Source: Trifolium pratense | Lineage: Eukaryota; Streptophyta; Magnoliopsida; Fabales; Fabaceae | Direction: 5' to 3' | Assembly (NCBI RefSeq): GCF_020283565.1 | Contig: NC_060060.1 | Span: 63,473,257-63,537,256, forward strand | Length of the DNA: 64,000 bases | Shown here: positions 47,374 to 58,402 of the stretch, one piece after another | Numbering within the stretch: the first letter of the stretch is position 1 | Layout: every line of letters begins with the position of its first letter | Made by a program: the position numbers and the translations under genes | The notes under the pieces: generated by a model | What the model was told of the DNA's origin: nothing | What the model saw: the letters and a program-made list of their open reading frames with translations, nothing else | The model's database searches: none

Positions 47374-48575
47374 TGTTGCGTTAAAAACACACTTAGAGAA
47401 AGTGTACTCTAGCGCAGAAGTAGTATAAAAGATTATCGTATCCACATGGATTAATTAACAAACAACAAACTAGTTAAGATTATTTATTATTTAAACTAAC
47501 GAGTAGTTGAATTGTCATGAAAACTAAAGAGAAAATAATGACGAGTAAGAATAAGAACAAGAATAAAAACGTGAAGTTGTAAACCAATATAGAGAGGTCT
47601 AGGGGCATGGTTTCACTTGCAATATTCGGTTCCCTATGTCTAGTTCCATTTGAATTCCTTTATTTTAATTCAATTACCAATCCCTTTACTAAAACTATTA
47701 ATCCGTTTGGTCATTCGTGATTAATATTCTTTTTCCTAAATTAACCTTTGTTTGGTCATGCAAAGAGTTGAAATTTAAGAAAAGCATAAAGCACAAAAAG
47801 GTTGAATGATTGGAAGACTAAGATTAAGGTTTGGTCATGCAATAATCTAAGTCATATTTATCCTATAGGTCCACCAATTAACTGCAGTACGGTCGCTGAT
47901 CAATCAATTGATTGTAAACATTCATAGGTTGATCATTCCTAATCATGTGATAAAATCAATAGGATAACGTTAATTGAACAAAATATCGAAATTTAAATTA
48001 GAAACTAGAACATATAAGCTAAGACATAGCAAAAGGAATTTTAATTGCAAGATTCACCATAAACCCTAGAATAGTATTTAGCTATCCATAATCAAAAAGA
48101 ACACCAACATAGAAGTTGAATTCATGAAATTAAGAGTAAGAAATAACCCTAGAATGAAGAAAATATGTTGCTCCAAAGTTTCAATCTTCAATCCAAAGCT
48201 TTTCCAATTTTCCTCTCTCAGCTGTGAATAGAAGAAAGCGTGATATTATTTCAAACCAAGAAGCTCAATTTATAGTTTCAATTGCCGCCTCTGTTTCAAT
48301 TACCAAAATGGTCACTAAAATTACAGGTTTGGAGTGTACAGTCCAAAATCAAGTTTTCTGCAGAAATGTTTTACAGTTTTACAGGCCAACATTATGCATG
48401 TTCGGAATTTGCTCTTTTGCACTAAATTAAAAGTTAAATATAACCATTGTCATTACATACGATAACTTCAAACATAATCAAATAAATCACAACTTCAAAC
48501 TCTAAAACGTAAATTACAACTTCAAACTTAAAAACAATTCAAGCAAAATGAGTTCGTCTTCATTTAGCTCCATCT

Positions 48576-49148
48576 TCATTTGTCTCTCACAACTACAGGA
48601 TCATCTTCATTTGTTTCCATCTTCATGTCACCTTTTTCATTCTTCATGAGTTCGTCAAACTCAACCATCCGGTCCATAAATGTATCCTCCCAAGTCTCAG
48701 CCTCTGGCGCCCTATGATTTTTCCATTCCTTACAAGTTGGAGGCAGTGGACACCCAACCTTCAATTTAACATACACAAAATGGTTTGGAACCATACCAAC
48801 ACACATAATGCGTGCAGATGGATCCAACGGTGGACGACCGCCCAGTGGAAAATAGGTTTCACAATAACCAATCTCGTGTTTAGTTAATAAAACTACAACG
48901 CGGTTGTAGGCCGTTGCAAGGATATGCCCCATATCTGATTTCACAATCACCATAGTAAATCCAGCTTTTATAGCCTCTTTTTTGCACCATTCGATCATCT
49001 CATCTCGGACTTTATACTTTTCACACTTAAAAAAATAATTGGCAGTGTTAACCAAAATATTTGCGGGTTCAACTACATTAGGTTGTGCAATGTCGGGTTC
49101 ATCGATGTTCGGTTTCATTTCAAACGGAGGTTCGGCCATCACAAACAC
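48576..49148 (-). CDS. MULE-derived protein: FAR1-like N-terminus fused to the end of an OTU-like domain
   Basis: 190 residues from MFVMAEPPFEM. About 40-75 (FFKCEKYKVRDEMIEWCKKEAIKAG in part) fits the FAR1-like N-terminal domain of plant Mutator transposases. About 80-165 (YNRVVVLLT, ETYFPLGGRPPLD, RIMCVGMVPNHFVYVKLK, GCPLPPTCKEW) fits the C-terminal OTU-like protease region carried by some legume MULEs. The whole transposase core with its DDE triad and the catalytic start of the OTU domain are missing, so the two ends seem joined by an internal deletion that kept the frame. A functional role is doubtful; it may be just a remnant that is still open. Confidence 0.55.
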   Translation of the reverse strand: MFVMAEPPFEMKPNIDEPDIAQPNVVEPANILVNTANYFFKCEKYKVRDEMIEWCKKEAIKAGFTMVIVKSDMGHILATAYNRVVVLLTKHEIGYCETYFPLGGRPPLDPSARIMCVGMVPNHFVYVKLKVGCPLPPTCKEWKNHRAPEAETWEDTFMDRMVEFDELMKNEKGDMKMETNEDDPVVVRDK

Positions 49149-49540
49149 TACCTATCACAATAAATTTCAAAATTTTAAAAAGCTGTCCAGTTTGGCATGT
49201 GGGATCCGAAATGGGTTCGGATTGTATGAGCCAAACGCGACTGCGATCATAAAACCATGAAAATTGAAAAAATTATCGGTTTAAAGTGCTTATTACCACT
49301 TGTATGACTCCGATTGAGTATTGCGCCCCTATTTGAGTGAATAAACGTTGCTTTCAAGTCTCTGATACGCCAAAAAAATCGCCCTAGATCCAAAGCTCCC
49401 AATTGAGTGTCCAAGTGGTTATGAAAGTGCAACTTCTGAAATATAGGCTATATAGACTCTATTCGGATCCTACACACCGAATATGAGCGTTTCCGGTTGG
49501 TAGAATCCGAAATGATGCAAAATTTTAAAAATCAAAGCAT

Positions 49541-49853
49541 TTCGGATTGTACAGTCCAAAATCAAGTTTTCCTGGGCAAATCATCAACGATGTACAAGTC
49601 AGGCATAGCCAGCCAATGGCTTGTTTAAACTAGTTTCGGATTGTATGGTCCATATCAAACAAGTTTCGGCTTCCATACTCCAAAACCGTTAAAAATAAGG
49701 ACGTTCGGATTGTACAGTCCAAACCCAGGTTTTCCTGGGCAAAACATCACGTACAAGGCAGACATAACCAGCCAATTGCTTGTTTAAACTGATTTCGGAT
49801 TGTATGGACCATAACAAACAAATTTCGGATTCTAGAGTCCAAACGCATTTATA
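49541..49853. repeat. Tandem repeat pair in the MULE-like element
   Basis: Units at 49541-49703 and 49704-49853 both start TTCGGATTGTACAGTCCAAA and share TTTTCCTGGGCAAA, ATAACCAGCCAAT-like and TTTCGGATTGTATGG blocks. The CGGATTGTACAGTCC core is an imperfect palindrome that occurs in variants also near 48330, 49195 and 49455. Confidence 0.8.
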
Positions 49854-49933
49854 GGGTCAAAATGGTCACTTTGGGGGGCCTTGGAGGAAACAATGGGGGA
49901 AAAAGCAATTTTCGTTTTGTTTTTATTTAGTTT

Positions 49934-49936
<3 letters not shown>

Positions 49937-49997
<61 letters not shown>

Positions 49998-49998
49998 T
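49937..49998. repeat. (AAT)n microsatellite
   Basis: About 20 uninterrupted AAT/TAA units within the LTR. The poly-isoleucine open frame across it is an artefact. Confidence 0.95.
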
Positions 49999-50175
49999 AT
50001 AATGTATATCATATTATTTTAAGTGATTCAAAAATTAGATTAGCATCTTTTTATCTTTTCTTCTCTTTTGTATAATATAGAGCAAATCAAGTGAGTTACT
50101 TATATAATAATAAATAATTACTTTAAATTAACACAAAAAATATCTACATATAATACACTAAATCAGAGTTTATCA

Positions 50176-51691
50176 ACTCCCCCACACTTAACCTTTGCTT
50201 GTCCTCAAGCAAATTTCCTGGCTCAAATACATTTTTTCAAAGAGATGATAGAGATAGCCAAATGAGAGAACAAAATTATAAGCAACAATGACAGACAATA
50301 TATAATATATGGGATGTCAAAAATTTGCCCAATTAGAGACTTTTAATGTCCATGAAAACTATCTTTAAATGAACAAGGAAATTCTCACAATCTCTCTAAA
50401 GTGTTTAGGGACTAGGGAAATAAGCACTCAAGTTTCCACAAAATGCACATTACCATAAACTTGTAATTTGACTGATATCTCCACTAAATAGTCTACATGC
50501 ATGCAAAAGTTGAGGTCTTACGGGTTGTAACGGGGCCATGGTTAATTCATGCAAGGTGGGATATAAGAAGAAATGGATAATCAAAGGGGTAAGAAAACAA
50601 GAAACAAATAGTAACCTTTGAAACAAAAATGGAGCTCCTATATATTTTCACAATTTTGCTTAACTCCAAAACTATTACTTCTTTCATTTTTTCTTTCAGA
50701 CAGAGTGTGGTCCTAAAACTTTTTTTCTTAATTTCTCATTCTGCAATTTTTTTCTTTTGAAGGAAGTATTCACAATATTCCACACAAGCTACTTCTTTTC
50801 TCCTCTTACTATCATCATTCTTTTTTTTTTCTCTTTTTCTTTTTTTTTTCATTACAAACACCGGAGCCATTTTTTTTCTTCTAGTTATACATAGAATACA
50901 CATGAGCGGCTCAAATTTGGAATTTTTATTTTCAGCTCAAAAAATACATGAACATCTCAAATATATGACAATTCTCTTTTATTTTCAATAGTTTGCTCCA
51001 TTTTCAATTCCAAGTGGTTACCAAAAAAAAATATATTTAATCATATCAAGGTACCAAGGAAATGCATAATAAAATAGGCTCAAAGTGGGCAACTAAGGAT
51101 GATTTCAAAACAATAAAATTAAAGGCCAAAAAAAATACCTACAAATGCCCCAACATTTTTCACATGATGCAGATCAATTTTCGCTTTAGCACGGTCACAA
51201 GACAAGTTCTAGAATGTGACAAAATGGGAAACACACTCACACTCACACAAAAAGAAGGGGTTAGAATTTATACTTTAACAAGTAATCCCCTTATAAAGGC
51301 TCAAATCTCACATATAGAAGTTTGGTTCACAAAAAGATAGTCCACATAGCACATTATGCTAATTATTAGCTTTCAAAAGACAACCCCAATATAACATTGA
51401 ACCAGTCTTTCAAATAATTTTTTTTTTTTTAGGGTCCCTCAAAGGCATGATCTCTATTTTTAAACATAATTTAAATCAAAACAAGCCAGAAAAATGCCAT
51501 CAACAAAACTAATAGAAGGCAGTGTCAAAATATAGTACCTAATAATACCTAAATATAGTACCTAATAATACCTCCCCCACACTAGCAATAAGCATGGTCC
51601 TCAATGCAGGAAAAAAAAAAGGTATGTAAATGGACAAACTAACATAAATAAGTGTGAGAGGGTATCAAAAAAAACTTCCCTGAAAAAACTT
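50176..51691 (-). promoter_or_regulatory. Athila region between pol and 3' LTR, with two polypurine tracts
   Basis: On minus, AGTGTGGGGGAGTTGAT touches the LTR (50176-50190), and a second TAGTGTGGGGGAGG lies soon after the pol stop (about 51571-51584). The 1.4 kb between them has poly-pyrimidine runs and no credible ORF. Athila elements often carry an envelope-like gene here; none is recognisable. Confidence 0.65.
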
Positions 51692-53611
51692 TCAATCACT
51701 GAGGAGAGTGGCATTGCTCACTTGGAGCAACCCTTCCTCGTAATGTTTTGCACGCTGTCCGTTGACTTTGAAAGTGGTTCCATCTTCTCTAGAGACCTCA
51801 AGTGCTCCATGTGGAAAAGCTTGAGTGACAGTGTAAGGTCCAAACCATCTTGAGCGCAACTTTCCAGGAAAAAGACGCGGACGTGAGTTATAGATTAATA
51901 CTTTGTCACCAATTTGAAACTCACGCAACTGAATACGCTTGTCGTGCCACTTTTTAGTGCGCTCTTTGTATAACTTTGCATTTTCATATGCTCCGAGATG
52001 GAGTTCATCCAATTCATCCAACTGCAGCAACTTGTTTTCACCTGTAAGCTGAGCATCAAAGTTAAGAAATTTTAAAGCCCAGAGTGCTTTATGCTCTAAT
52101 TCAACAGGTAAATGACATGATTTACCAAAAACAAGGCGATAAGGAGACATTCCGATAGGAGTTTTAAATGCAGTCCTATATGTCCATAATGCATCATCCA
52201 ATTTTAAAGACCAATCTTTTCTAGATGCATTAACAGTCTTCTCTAAAATTCTTTTCAATTCTCTATTTGAAATTTCAACTTGTCCACTAGTTTGTGGATG
52301 GTATGGAGTTGATACCTTATGGGTGACACCATATTTGTTTAAGAGTGATTCAAATTGTTTATTGCAAAAATGAGTGCCACCGTCACTAATAATAGCTCGG
52401 GGAGTGCCAAAACGAGTAAAAATATTTTTCTTTAAAAATTTCACTACAACCCGAGCATCATTAGTGGGTAAGGCTGAAGCTTCTACCCACTTAGACACAT
52501 AATCTACAGCAACAAGAATATACTGATTTGAAAATGATTTAGGAAAGGGGCCCATAAAATCAATACCCCAAACATCAAAAAGCTCACAAATCAAAATATT
52601 ATTCAATGGCATCTCATGACGCTTAGAAATATTACCACTCCTCTGGCAGCTATCACATGATTTAACAAACTCATGAGCATCTTTAAAAATAGTAGGCCAA
52701 TAAAAACCACACTGCAAAACTTTAAATGCAGTCCTATTTGGCCCAAAATGGCCACCTGCCTCTTTAGAATGACAATGCTCAAGGATAGAAGTTACCTCTT
52801 CCATAGGCACACAACGCCTAATTACCTGGTCTCCACATACTTTAAATAGGTAAGGATCATCCCATAAGTACTGCCTAGCATCAGAAATTAATTTATTCTT
52901 TTGCTGATATGAAAAGTGAAGTGGGACTGCCTTACCGACCAAGTAGTTAACAATATCTGCAAACCATGGATAATTTGAAATAGCTAAAAGCCTCTCATCA
53001 GGGAACATCTCCTTGATCTCCCCATCATTAGAGGGCTGCATCACAGTATGGTCAAGCCGTGAGAGGTGGTCAGCTACAAAGTTCTCCGAGCCTTTCTTAT
53101 CTCTAATTTCTAAATCGAACTCTTGTAATAACAAAATCCACCGAATCAACCTAGGCTTTGCATCCTGTTTACCAAGCAAATATCTAATAGCAGCATGGTC
53201 AGTGTAAACAATTACTTTAGAAAGAATGAGGTAATGACGAAATTTATCAAATGCAAAAACCACCGCTAGTAACTCTTTTTCTGTGGTAGTGTAATTTCTT
53301 TGAGCATCATCAAGAGTGCGACTAGCATAGTAAATAGTGTAAAATACCTTATTCCTTCTTTGCCCCAAAACTGCCGCTACAGCGCTATCGCTTGCATCAC
53401 ACATAATCTCAAAGGGGAGTGACCAATCAGGGGCAACAACAATAGGGGCACTAATTAAGTTTTCTTTTAAACAATTAAAAGCTTTCAAACAACTTTCAGA
53501 AAAATTAAAAGTAGCCTCTTTAAGTAAGAGATTAGTCATGGGTTTTGAAATTTTTGAGAAATCTTTGACAAACCTCCTATAAAAGCCAACATGGCCTAAA
53601 AAGCTACGCAC
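51692..53611 (-). pseudogene. Athila pol: RNase H and integrase
   Basis: 639 residues from [20 protein letters not shown]. RNase H at about 60-185 ([51 protein letters not shown]). Integrase with the HHCC zinc finger at about 275-330 ([19 protein letters not shown]) and the D,D,E core ([25 protein letters not shown]), then the C-terminal part ([10 protein letters not shown]). [13 protein letters not shown] is typical of the Athila branch. The frame is clean inside this part. At about 53612 a missing base separates it from the upstream RT (PPPSSVKG then VRSFLG in another frame). Confidence 0.88.
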
Positions 53612-54630
53612 CCCTTAACAGAACTCGGAGGTGGTAATTTAGAAATTACCTCAACCTTTGCAGGATCCACCTCGATGCCTTTACTGGACACTTTGTGTCC
53701 CAAAATAATGCATTCTTGCACCATAAACTGACACTTCTCCCAATTAAGTACTAAATTAGTCTCCCTGCATTTCTACAACACTAGATTCAAGTTATGCAAA
53801 CAATTTTCATAAGAGGATCCAAATACAGTAAAATCATCCATAAATATCTCGATGCATTTTTCAATTAAATCAGAGAAAATAGCCATCATGTATCTTTGGA
53901 AAGTGGTAGGGGCATTACATAAACCGAATGACATTCTTTTTTTTTTTTGAAAACTTGGTATCCGGCCTTAGGACCGACTAATCCAAGGGGACCAATCCCA
54001 CCGCCCACTTGCGGGGGCCCCATTTACGAATGACATTCTTTTATATGCAAAAGTACCATATGGGCAAGTAAAAGTGGTTTTTTCTTGATCTTGTAAAGCC
54101 ACTGGTATTTGCAAATAACCGGAATAACCATCCAAACAACAATAATATTCATGTCCTGCTACTCTCTCAAGCATTTGATCAATAAAAGGAAGGGGGAAAT
54201 GATCTTTTCGGGTGGCATCATTTAATTTTCTAAAGTCAATACACATACGCCACCCAATAGTTTTTCTAACTGCAATCAATTGATTTTTATCATTTTCCAT
54301 TACAGTAGTACCTCCCTTATTAGGAACACATTGTACAGGACTTACCCATTTACTATCTGAGATAGGATAGATAATACCTGCATCAAGAAGCTTAATCACT
54401 TCATTTTTTACAACCTCTTTCATGTTAGGATTCAATCGGCGTTGTGGTAGTGCTCGAGGTTGGTAATCATCCTCCATGTATATCCGATGAGTGCAAATTG
54501 AGGGACTAATGCCTTTTATATCATGAATTGACCATCCAAAGGCCTCTTTATTTTCCCTCAATACTCTTAAAAGTTGTTCCTCCATCGTATCTGTCAAATC
54601 TGCAGAAATTATCACAGGTAAAGAGGAAGG
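53612..54630 (-). pseudogene. Athila reverse transcriptase, with stop, frameshift and small insertion
   Basis: 54630-54043 encodes LPVIISADLTD, ICTHRIYMEDDY, LLDAGIIYPISDS, WRMCIDFRKLNDATRKDHFP and LDGYSGYLQIP. After an 86-bp insertion (53941-54026), 53924-53612 encodes the catalytic FMDDFTVFG, then TAG at 53773-53775 where CAG is expected, and ILGHKVSSKGIEVDPAKVE. Protease and gag do not follow to the right: the Athila match ends at about 54630, where a CACTA-type end begins. The polymerase of this copy is dead. Confidence 0.82.
53941..54026 (-). mobile_element. 86-bp LINE tail with 16-bp target duplication
   Basis: CGAATGACATTCTTTT flanks both sides (53925-53940 and 54027-54042). On minus the insert ends in TACCAAGTTTTC plus poly-A, as does a common legume L1-type 3' end. 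It is strongly 5'-truncated. Confidence 0.85.
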
Positions 54631-54667
54631 CTTTTGGCCGCCAGTAAATGCATGTTTTCTTGTAGTG
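54631..54667 (-). mobile_element. CACTA-type terminal inverted repeat (37 bp), orphan
   Basis: On minus, CACTACAAGAAAACATGC starts at 54667 and is followed by TTTACTGGCGGCC, the standard form of a CACTA transposon end. It abuts Athila RT sequence at about 54630. No partner end was found. Confidence 0.6.
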
Positions 54668-54849
54668 CTGAGTCTCACTTAAAATATACTAAATTGTGAG
54701 AGAATTTGAGTTTCTCCACTTTTACATAAGGTCTAGATCCAAGAACACAATGTTCTTCCTTTATTCCTAATCGCTAGAATTTTAAGAATTAAAATTCTAA
54801 CATGAATTTGCAGATACATAAACTATATTAGTTTATAGAGAACCAAAAT

Positions 54850-55620
54850 TGCTCACCAAAATACCTAGTGCATCGTTGATGTCAAGCCCTTAAAAAATAA
54901 CATCAATTGCTAGTGGTACTTTGTAACAATGATCAAACACTGACGATCAATATTGACAAACAATAAATCCTTATAATCGTCACATGTTTACCATTATAAG
55001 TGTAAATGTAATCCACTAAATACTTGTATGGATTTACACTAACACGACTTTATTAGGCATGTCAATAAATTACTATAGAGACATGCACCATCAATCCCCA
55101 ATCTTTTGATTGTAAGAATTAACTGCAAGCGGTACTCTCAATTGCAATGATCAAACATTGGTGATAAGTCCTGTCAAATAATAGTCACCTTTTGGCATCC
55201 TATTATCCACATGGTAAATAACTTTATAATCACCACATATTTACCATCACAGGTATGTAATTATTCCACCAAACTGCACGTCTTCCTTTTGGCCGACTAC
55301 AACAGCTCGCATGAATAATCTCATACTACTCCTTTTATAATTTCAATTGAATTTAGTCTATGCACCGGAGGTTGCTTTAGGCAACTTTTTGTTTCAACCA
55401 ACTCATCAAAATTAATAGACAATTTAATAAATTGAATATATATGTATGTAATTATTCGCCCGAACTGTGTCTACCTTTTGATAGACCAAAATAGTTTGCA
55501 TGAATAATTTTATACATCCTTATGTGATTCTAACTGAATCAAATCTACGCAACAGAAGTTACTTTTGCAACTTGTTGTTTCAACCAAGACAGTCAAAATC
55601 ACCCGACAATTTATTAAATC
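54850..55620. repeat. Diverged tandem repeats in the non-coding element
   Basis: GTATGTAATTATTC starts two units at about 55254 and 55446 (about 190 bp each), sharing GCATGAATAAT, GTTTCAACCAA and GACAATTTA blocks. An older pair, AATGATCAAACA with GGTACT before it, occurs at about 54930 and 55160. About a quarter to a third of positions differ, so the array is old. Confidence 0.7.
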
Positions 55621-56726
55621 AAAAGGGTAAATTTACAAGGCACTACTCACAAATTGTAGGCCATTTTCGTTTATGACACCGCTTGATAATCATAAGATTA
55701 TTCGGCATCCCTTAATGTGAGAACAAACTCACAAGCAAACTGAAATTAGCATGAAATATATCTGAAGAGCATGATAAAAGAACATTATTGTAGAAACATA
55801 ATAACAATAAATTCAAAAAATCACAATCATGCTATAAACCAAATATTTAATTTAAAATAAAATTAAATCCTTATATATACCAAAGAATATTCATGCTACA
55901 ATTGATTCACATATACTAAATGATTCTTTAAATAAATGAATGAAATTTTATACTTGTATTTTTCAAAACAGAAGGAAACCAAAACTTTATATTCTATAAA
56001 TAAACAAATAATTATAAAATCTATATTTTCCCAAAATTTAAAGAATCAAACATATTTTGAGAATCCTTATAATTGCTATTTAAGGGCATTTGATCTTCTA
56101 CAAAGAAATATATATATTTACCAAATCTGGCTTATTTCTCAAAATAAACTTTAAGAACAAAACTAATGTGAATCAATTTATAATTTTGAATCAAACAAAT
56201 CAAATAAACAAAAAACCTTATTTGCTATAATAACGGAAGTATTTGATTTGATTAAAAATTCACCAAAATCACATTTAAATCCTTATGCTTAGCCAACAAA
56301 TAGAACATAAACAAAAATACAGTATTGTCGATCGTTAACATAGTGATCCTTATAAGCATGAATGGAAAACTTAAGTCATACTCTCATCTATGCACATGTT
56401 TAGCACACGGTTAGTAACAAATAAACGCCTAATCCAAAATTAAAATAAGTCCTTAATTGGTACTAATATTTTATAAAACAAATTTCAGGAAGTCTAATCA
56501 ATTGAGTGAAACCAATCAAACCTTATGTTACTTCCTGGATGTCAATTCAAAAATAAATAGCTATATACATATGAAATTATGTATTAATCCAAATAGCTGT
56601 AATCACAAAAGAAGATGTGATTACAAATAAATTAATCTCCAAAATTAAAGCAAAACTTTATGCTTGATGTAGAAAAGCATAATTCTCGTCAAACTGAACT
56701 ACTTCACGTTCATGATCATAACCAAA

Positions 56727-57197
56727 TGTGTTTTCTGTTTTCAATGTGTAGAGACTTGTTCTCATCTTTTCTTTAGATGTAAATTCACTCAAATGGTTTG
56801 GAATGCAATTTTCAAATGGATGGGTTGTGGTTTTCCTTTTGGTGAGGAAGGGCTGAACCACTTTATTAAATGTGGTGATCTTGTCAAGTCAAAAAAAGGT
56901 GGGCGAGTTAGACATTTGATTTGGTTGACTACTTATTGGTGCATATGGAAATTGCGGAACAATATTATATTTCGAGGGGAGGTGGCGGTTATTCCTACGT
57001 TGGCCGATAATATTATGGCAATCTCATGGATTTGGTTTAGTGGAAGAGCAGGACGCAAGTCTACTTACTCTTTCTCGGATTGGTGTTCTAATCCTACTGT
57101 ATGTTTACAAAGTATTTAATTGCTTCGAACTGAATTGTAAGGGTTTGAGTACTCCTTGTACTCCTTTATAATTCAAATTTGCTTATCAAAAAAAATA
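56727..57197 (+). mobile_element. 5'-truncated LINE with target duplication
   Basis: ATAACCAAA flanks both sides (56718-56726 and 57198-57206). The ORF (about 56730-57119) is a zf-RVT domain (CVFCFQCVETCSHLFFRC, WLTTYWCIWKLRNNIIF). A 3' untranslated part and a short poly-A follow at about 57188-57195. It belongs to a different subfamily from the LINE at 46.1 kb. Confidence 0.85.
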
Positions 57198-57723
57198 ATA
57201 ACCAAAATACTTTCTTGTTATCTCCTAATTTTCCATAATTCGAATTGCCTTTAAATTGCCTATTTCTTTAACTAAATGAAAATAAGTAAATTTAATTGAA
57301 ACACAAGACCCCCAAAAATTGGAGTATTTGTACAGAACAAAAAATACACATGAACAATATCATGTATGCAACAAACACTTGTGCTAAAGATTGACGACTG
57401 GACTTTAAAAAAATAGAAAGAATGCATACACAGCCATATCGATTACCCGAAAGTTAGAGTTCACGAGGAGATAAAAGAACTATCCCAAACAATTGAATCG
57501 GCTATATTAAAATCTTAACGCAGCACCGCTCAAAACAATATAAAACATATATTCATTTATGATTAAATCCTGAGCGATGTGTTAGCAAAACGGAAGCCCC
57601 GAAATCATTAACATGATTCACACAAAGATTAGAAGAACCAGAAAATACAATACGATCAAGATTGTATATATAACTTGTAATCTTAATAAATCAAACATGA
57701 AGACCCGCTCTGATACCACTTAT

Positions 57724-58288
57724 TGGAATTTAACTTAATATTAATCATAAAACATGCTCTCTATAACATATTAAATCCATAATCTTACTTTAGTGCGGAA
57801 GTCAAATAAACATATGAGCATGTATATAAAATAGGAACTACGACATGTTGATTTATCAAAGATTGGTGTTTGGAATACCTGGATGACGAATCTATTAGAT
57901 GAACTAAACCGTTGTAATCCTGAAACACAAAGAGAGACGGACGACGAGCATCCGTTGGCTTGTGGTTCTTCCTCAACCAGGACTCCTTATGCCTTTAGGA
58001 CTCTTCAGATGTGGAGAAGAGTCAATATGCAGTGTGTCCGGTATATTGGGGACCATAGCCTATATATAGTGTGATGGCCAATTAGGGTTCCCATTATTCC
58101 GAAATGGGCCATCCTGACATCCACTCATATTGAGCCCACATCCTCTTAATTAATTACTTAATTAATTCTAAATAGAAATCTAATTAGCCTTTTAACTTTA
58201 TTTGACCACTTAATCAATTAAGGCTCCTAATCGATAAATAGCTAATATAATTATATAAAGCTATTTGCCCACATAAAATATTCCAACA
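57724..58288 (-). repeat. LTR of the non-coding element, 565 bp
   Basis: On plus TGGAATTTAAC to ATATTCCAACA; on minus TGTTGGAATATT to AATTCCA, followed by the PBS. TATATA at 58061-58067 is a likely TATA box on minus. Imperfect 5-base ends TGTTGG/CCA fit an LTR. Confidence 0.75.
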
Positions 58289-58402
58289 GGATTAGCATTA
58301 TGTCATTCTTACAAGTGATCACCCATCCAGGATTTGAAGAAGAAGCGCATGAGGACTTCGAGATCAAATATAAGATGTTTCTTTCCATTCCTCGTGTGAT
58401 AT
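58289..58402 (+). other. 114-bp remnant between two LTRs, with a short open frame
   Basis: Between the LTRs of two different elements is a piece with an open frame of 35 codons ([20 protein letters not shown] in the middle) running into the next LTR. It looks protein-like, but I do not recognise it. It may be a bit of a gene or of an older element into which both inserted. Confidence 0.3.

Larger units (their letters stand above)
48316..49857 (-). mobile_element. MULE-like transposon, internally deleted, with subterminal repeats
   Basis: CAAAATGGTCAC occurs directly on both sides (48304-48315 and 49858-49869), the likely target duplication; Mutator-type duplications are usually near 9 bp. 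Just inside the ends are inverted motifs GTTTGGAGTGTACAGTCC (left) and GTTTGGACTCTAGAATCC (right, reversed). The right half holds a 163-bp tandem repeat. One ORF on minus has Mutator-related domains. Borders are inference. Confidence 0.55.
47374..50175 (-). repeat. Athila-type 3' LTR, 1.25 kb, split by a MULE-like insertion
   Basis: On plus it starts TGTTGCGTTAAAAAC and ends AGAGTTTATCA. On minus, TGATAAACTCTG follows the polypurine tract AGTGTGGGGGAGT. Own LTR parts are 47374-48315 and 49870-50175 (about 1248 bp); the rest is the MULE-like insertion. Confidence 0.78.
54668..58288 (-). mobile_element. Non-coding LTR retrotransposon (LARD-like), 5' LTR and interior, 3' LTR missing
   Basis: On minus: LTR 58288-57724, then TAAGTGGTATCAGAGC (PBS, 57708-57723), then about 3 kb without an element ORF, rich in diverged tandem repeats. 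The opposite LTR is absent and the interior ends at the CACTA-type end. A 5'-truncated LINE is inserted at 56727-57197. Large non-coding interiors with a proper PBS are typical of non-autonomous elements moved by other elements' enzymes. Confidence 0.65.

Noticed and set aside
49881..50075. 64-codon ORF with a poly-isoleucine run
   Set aside because: It is the AAT microsatellite read in one frame.
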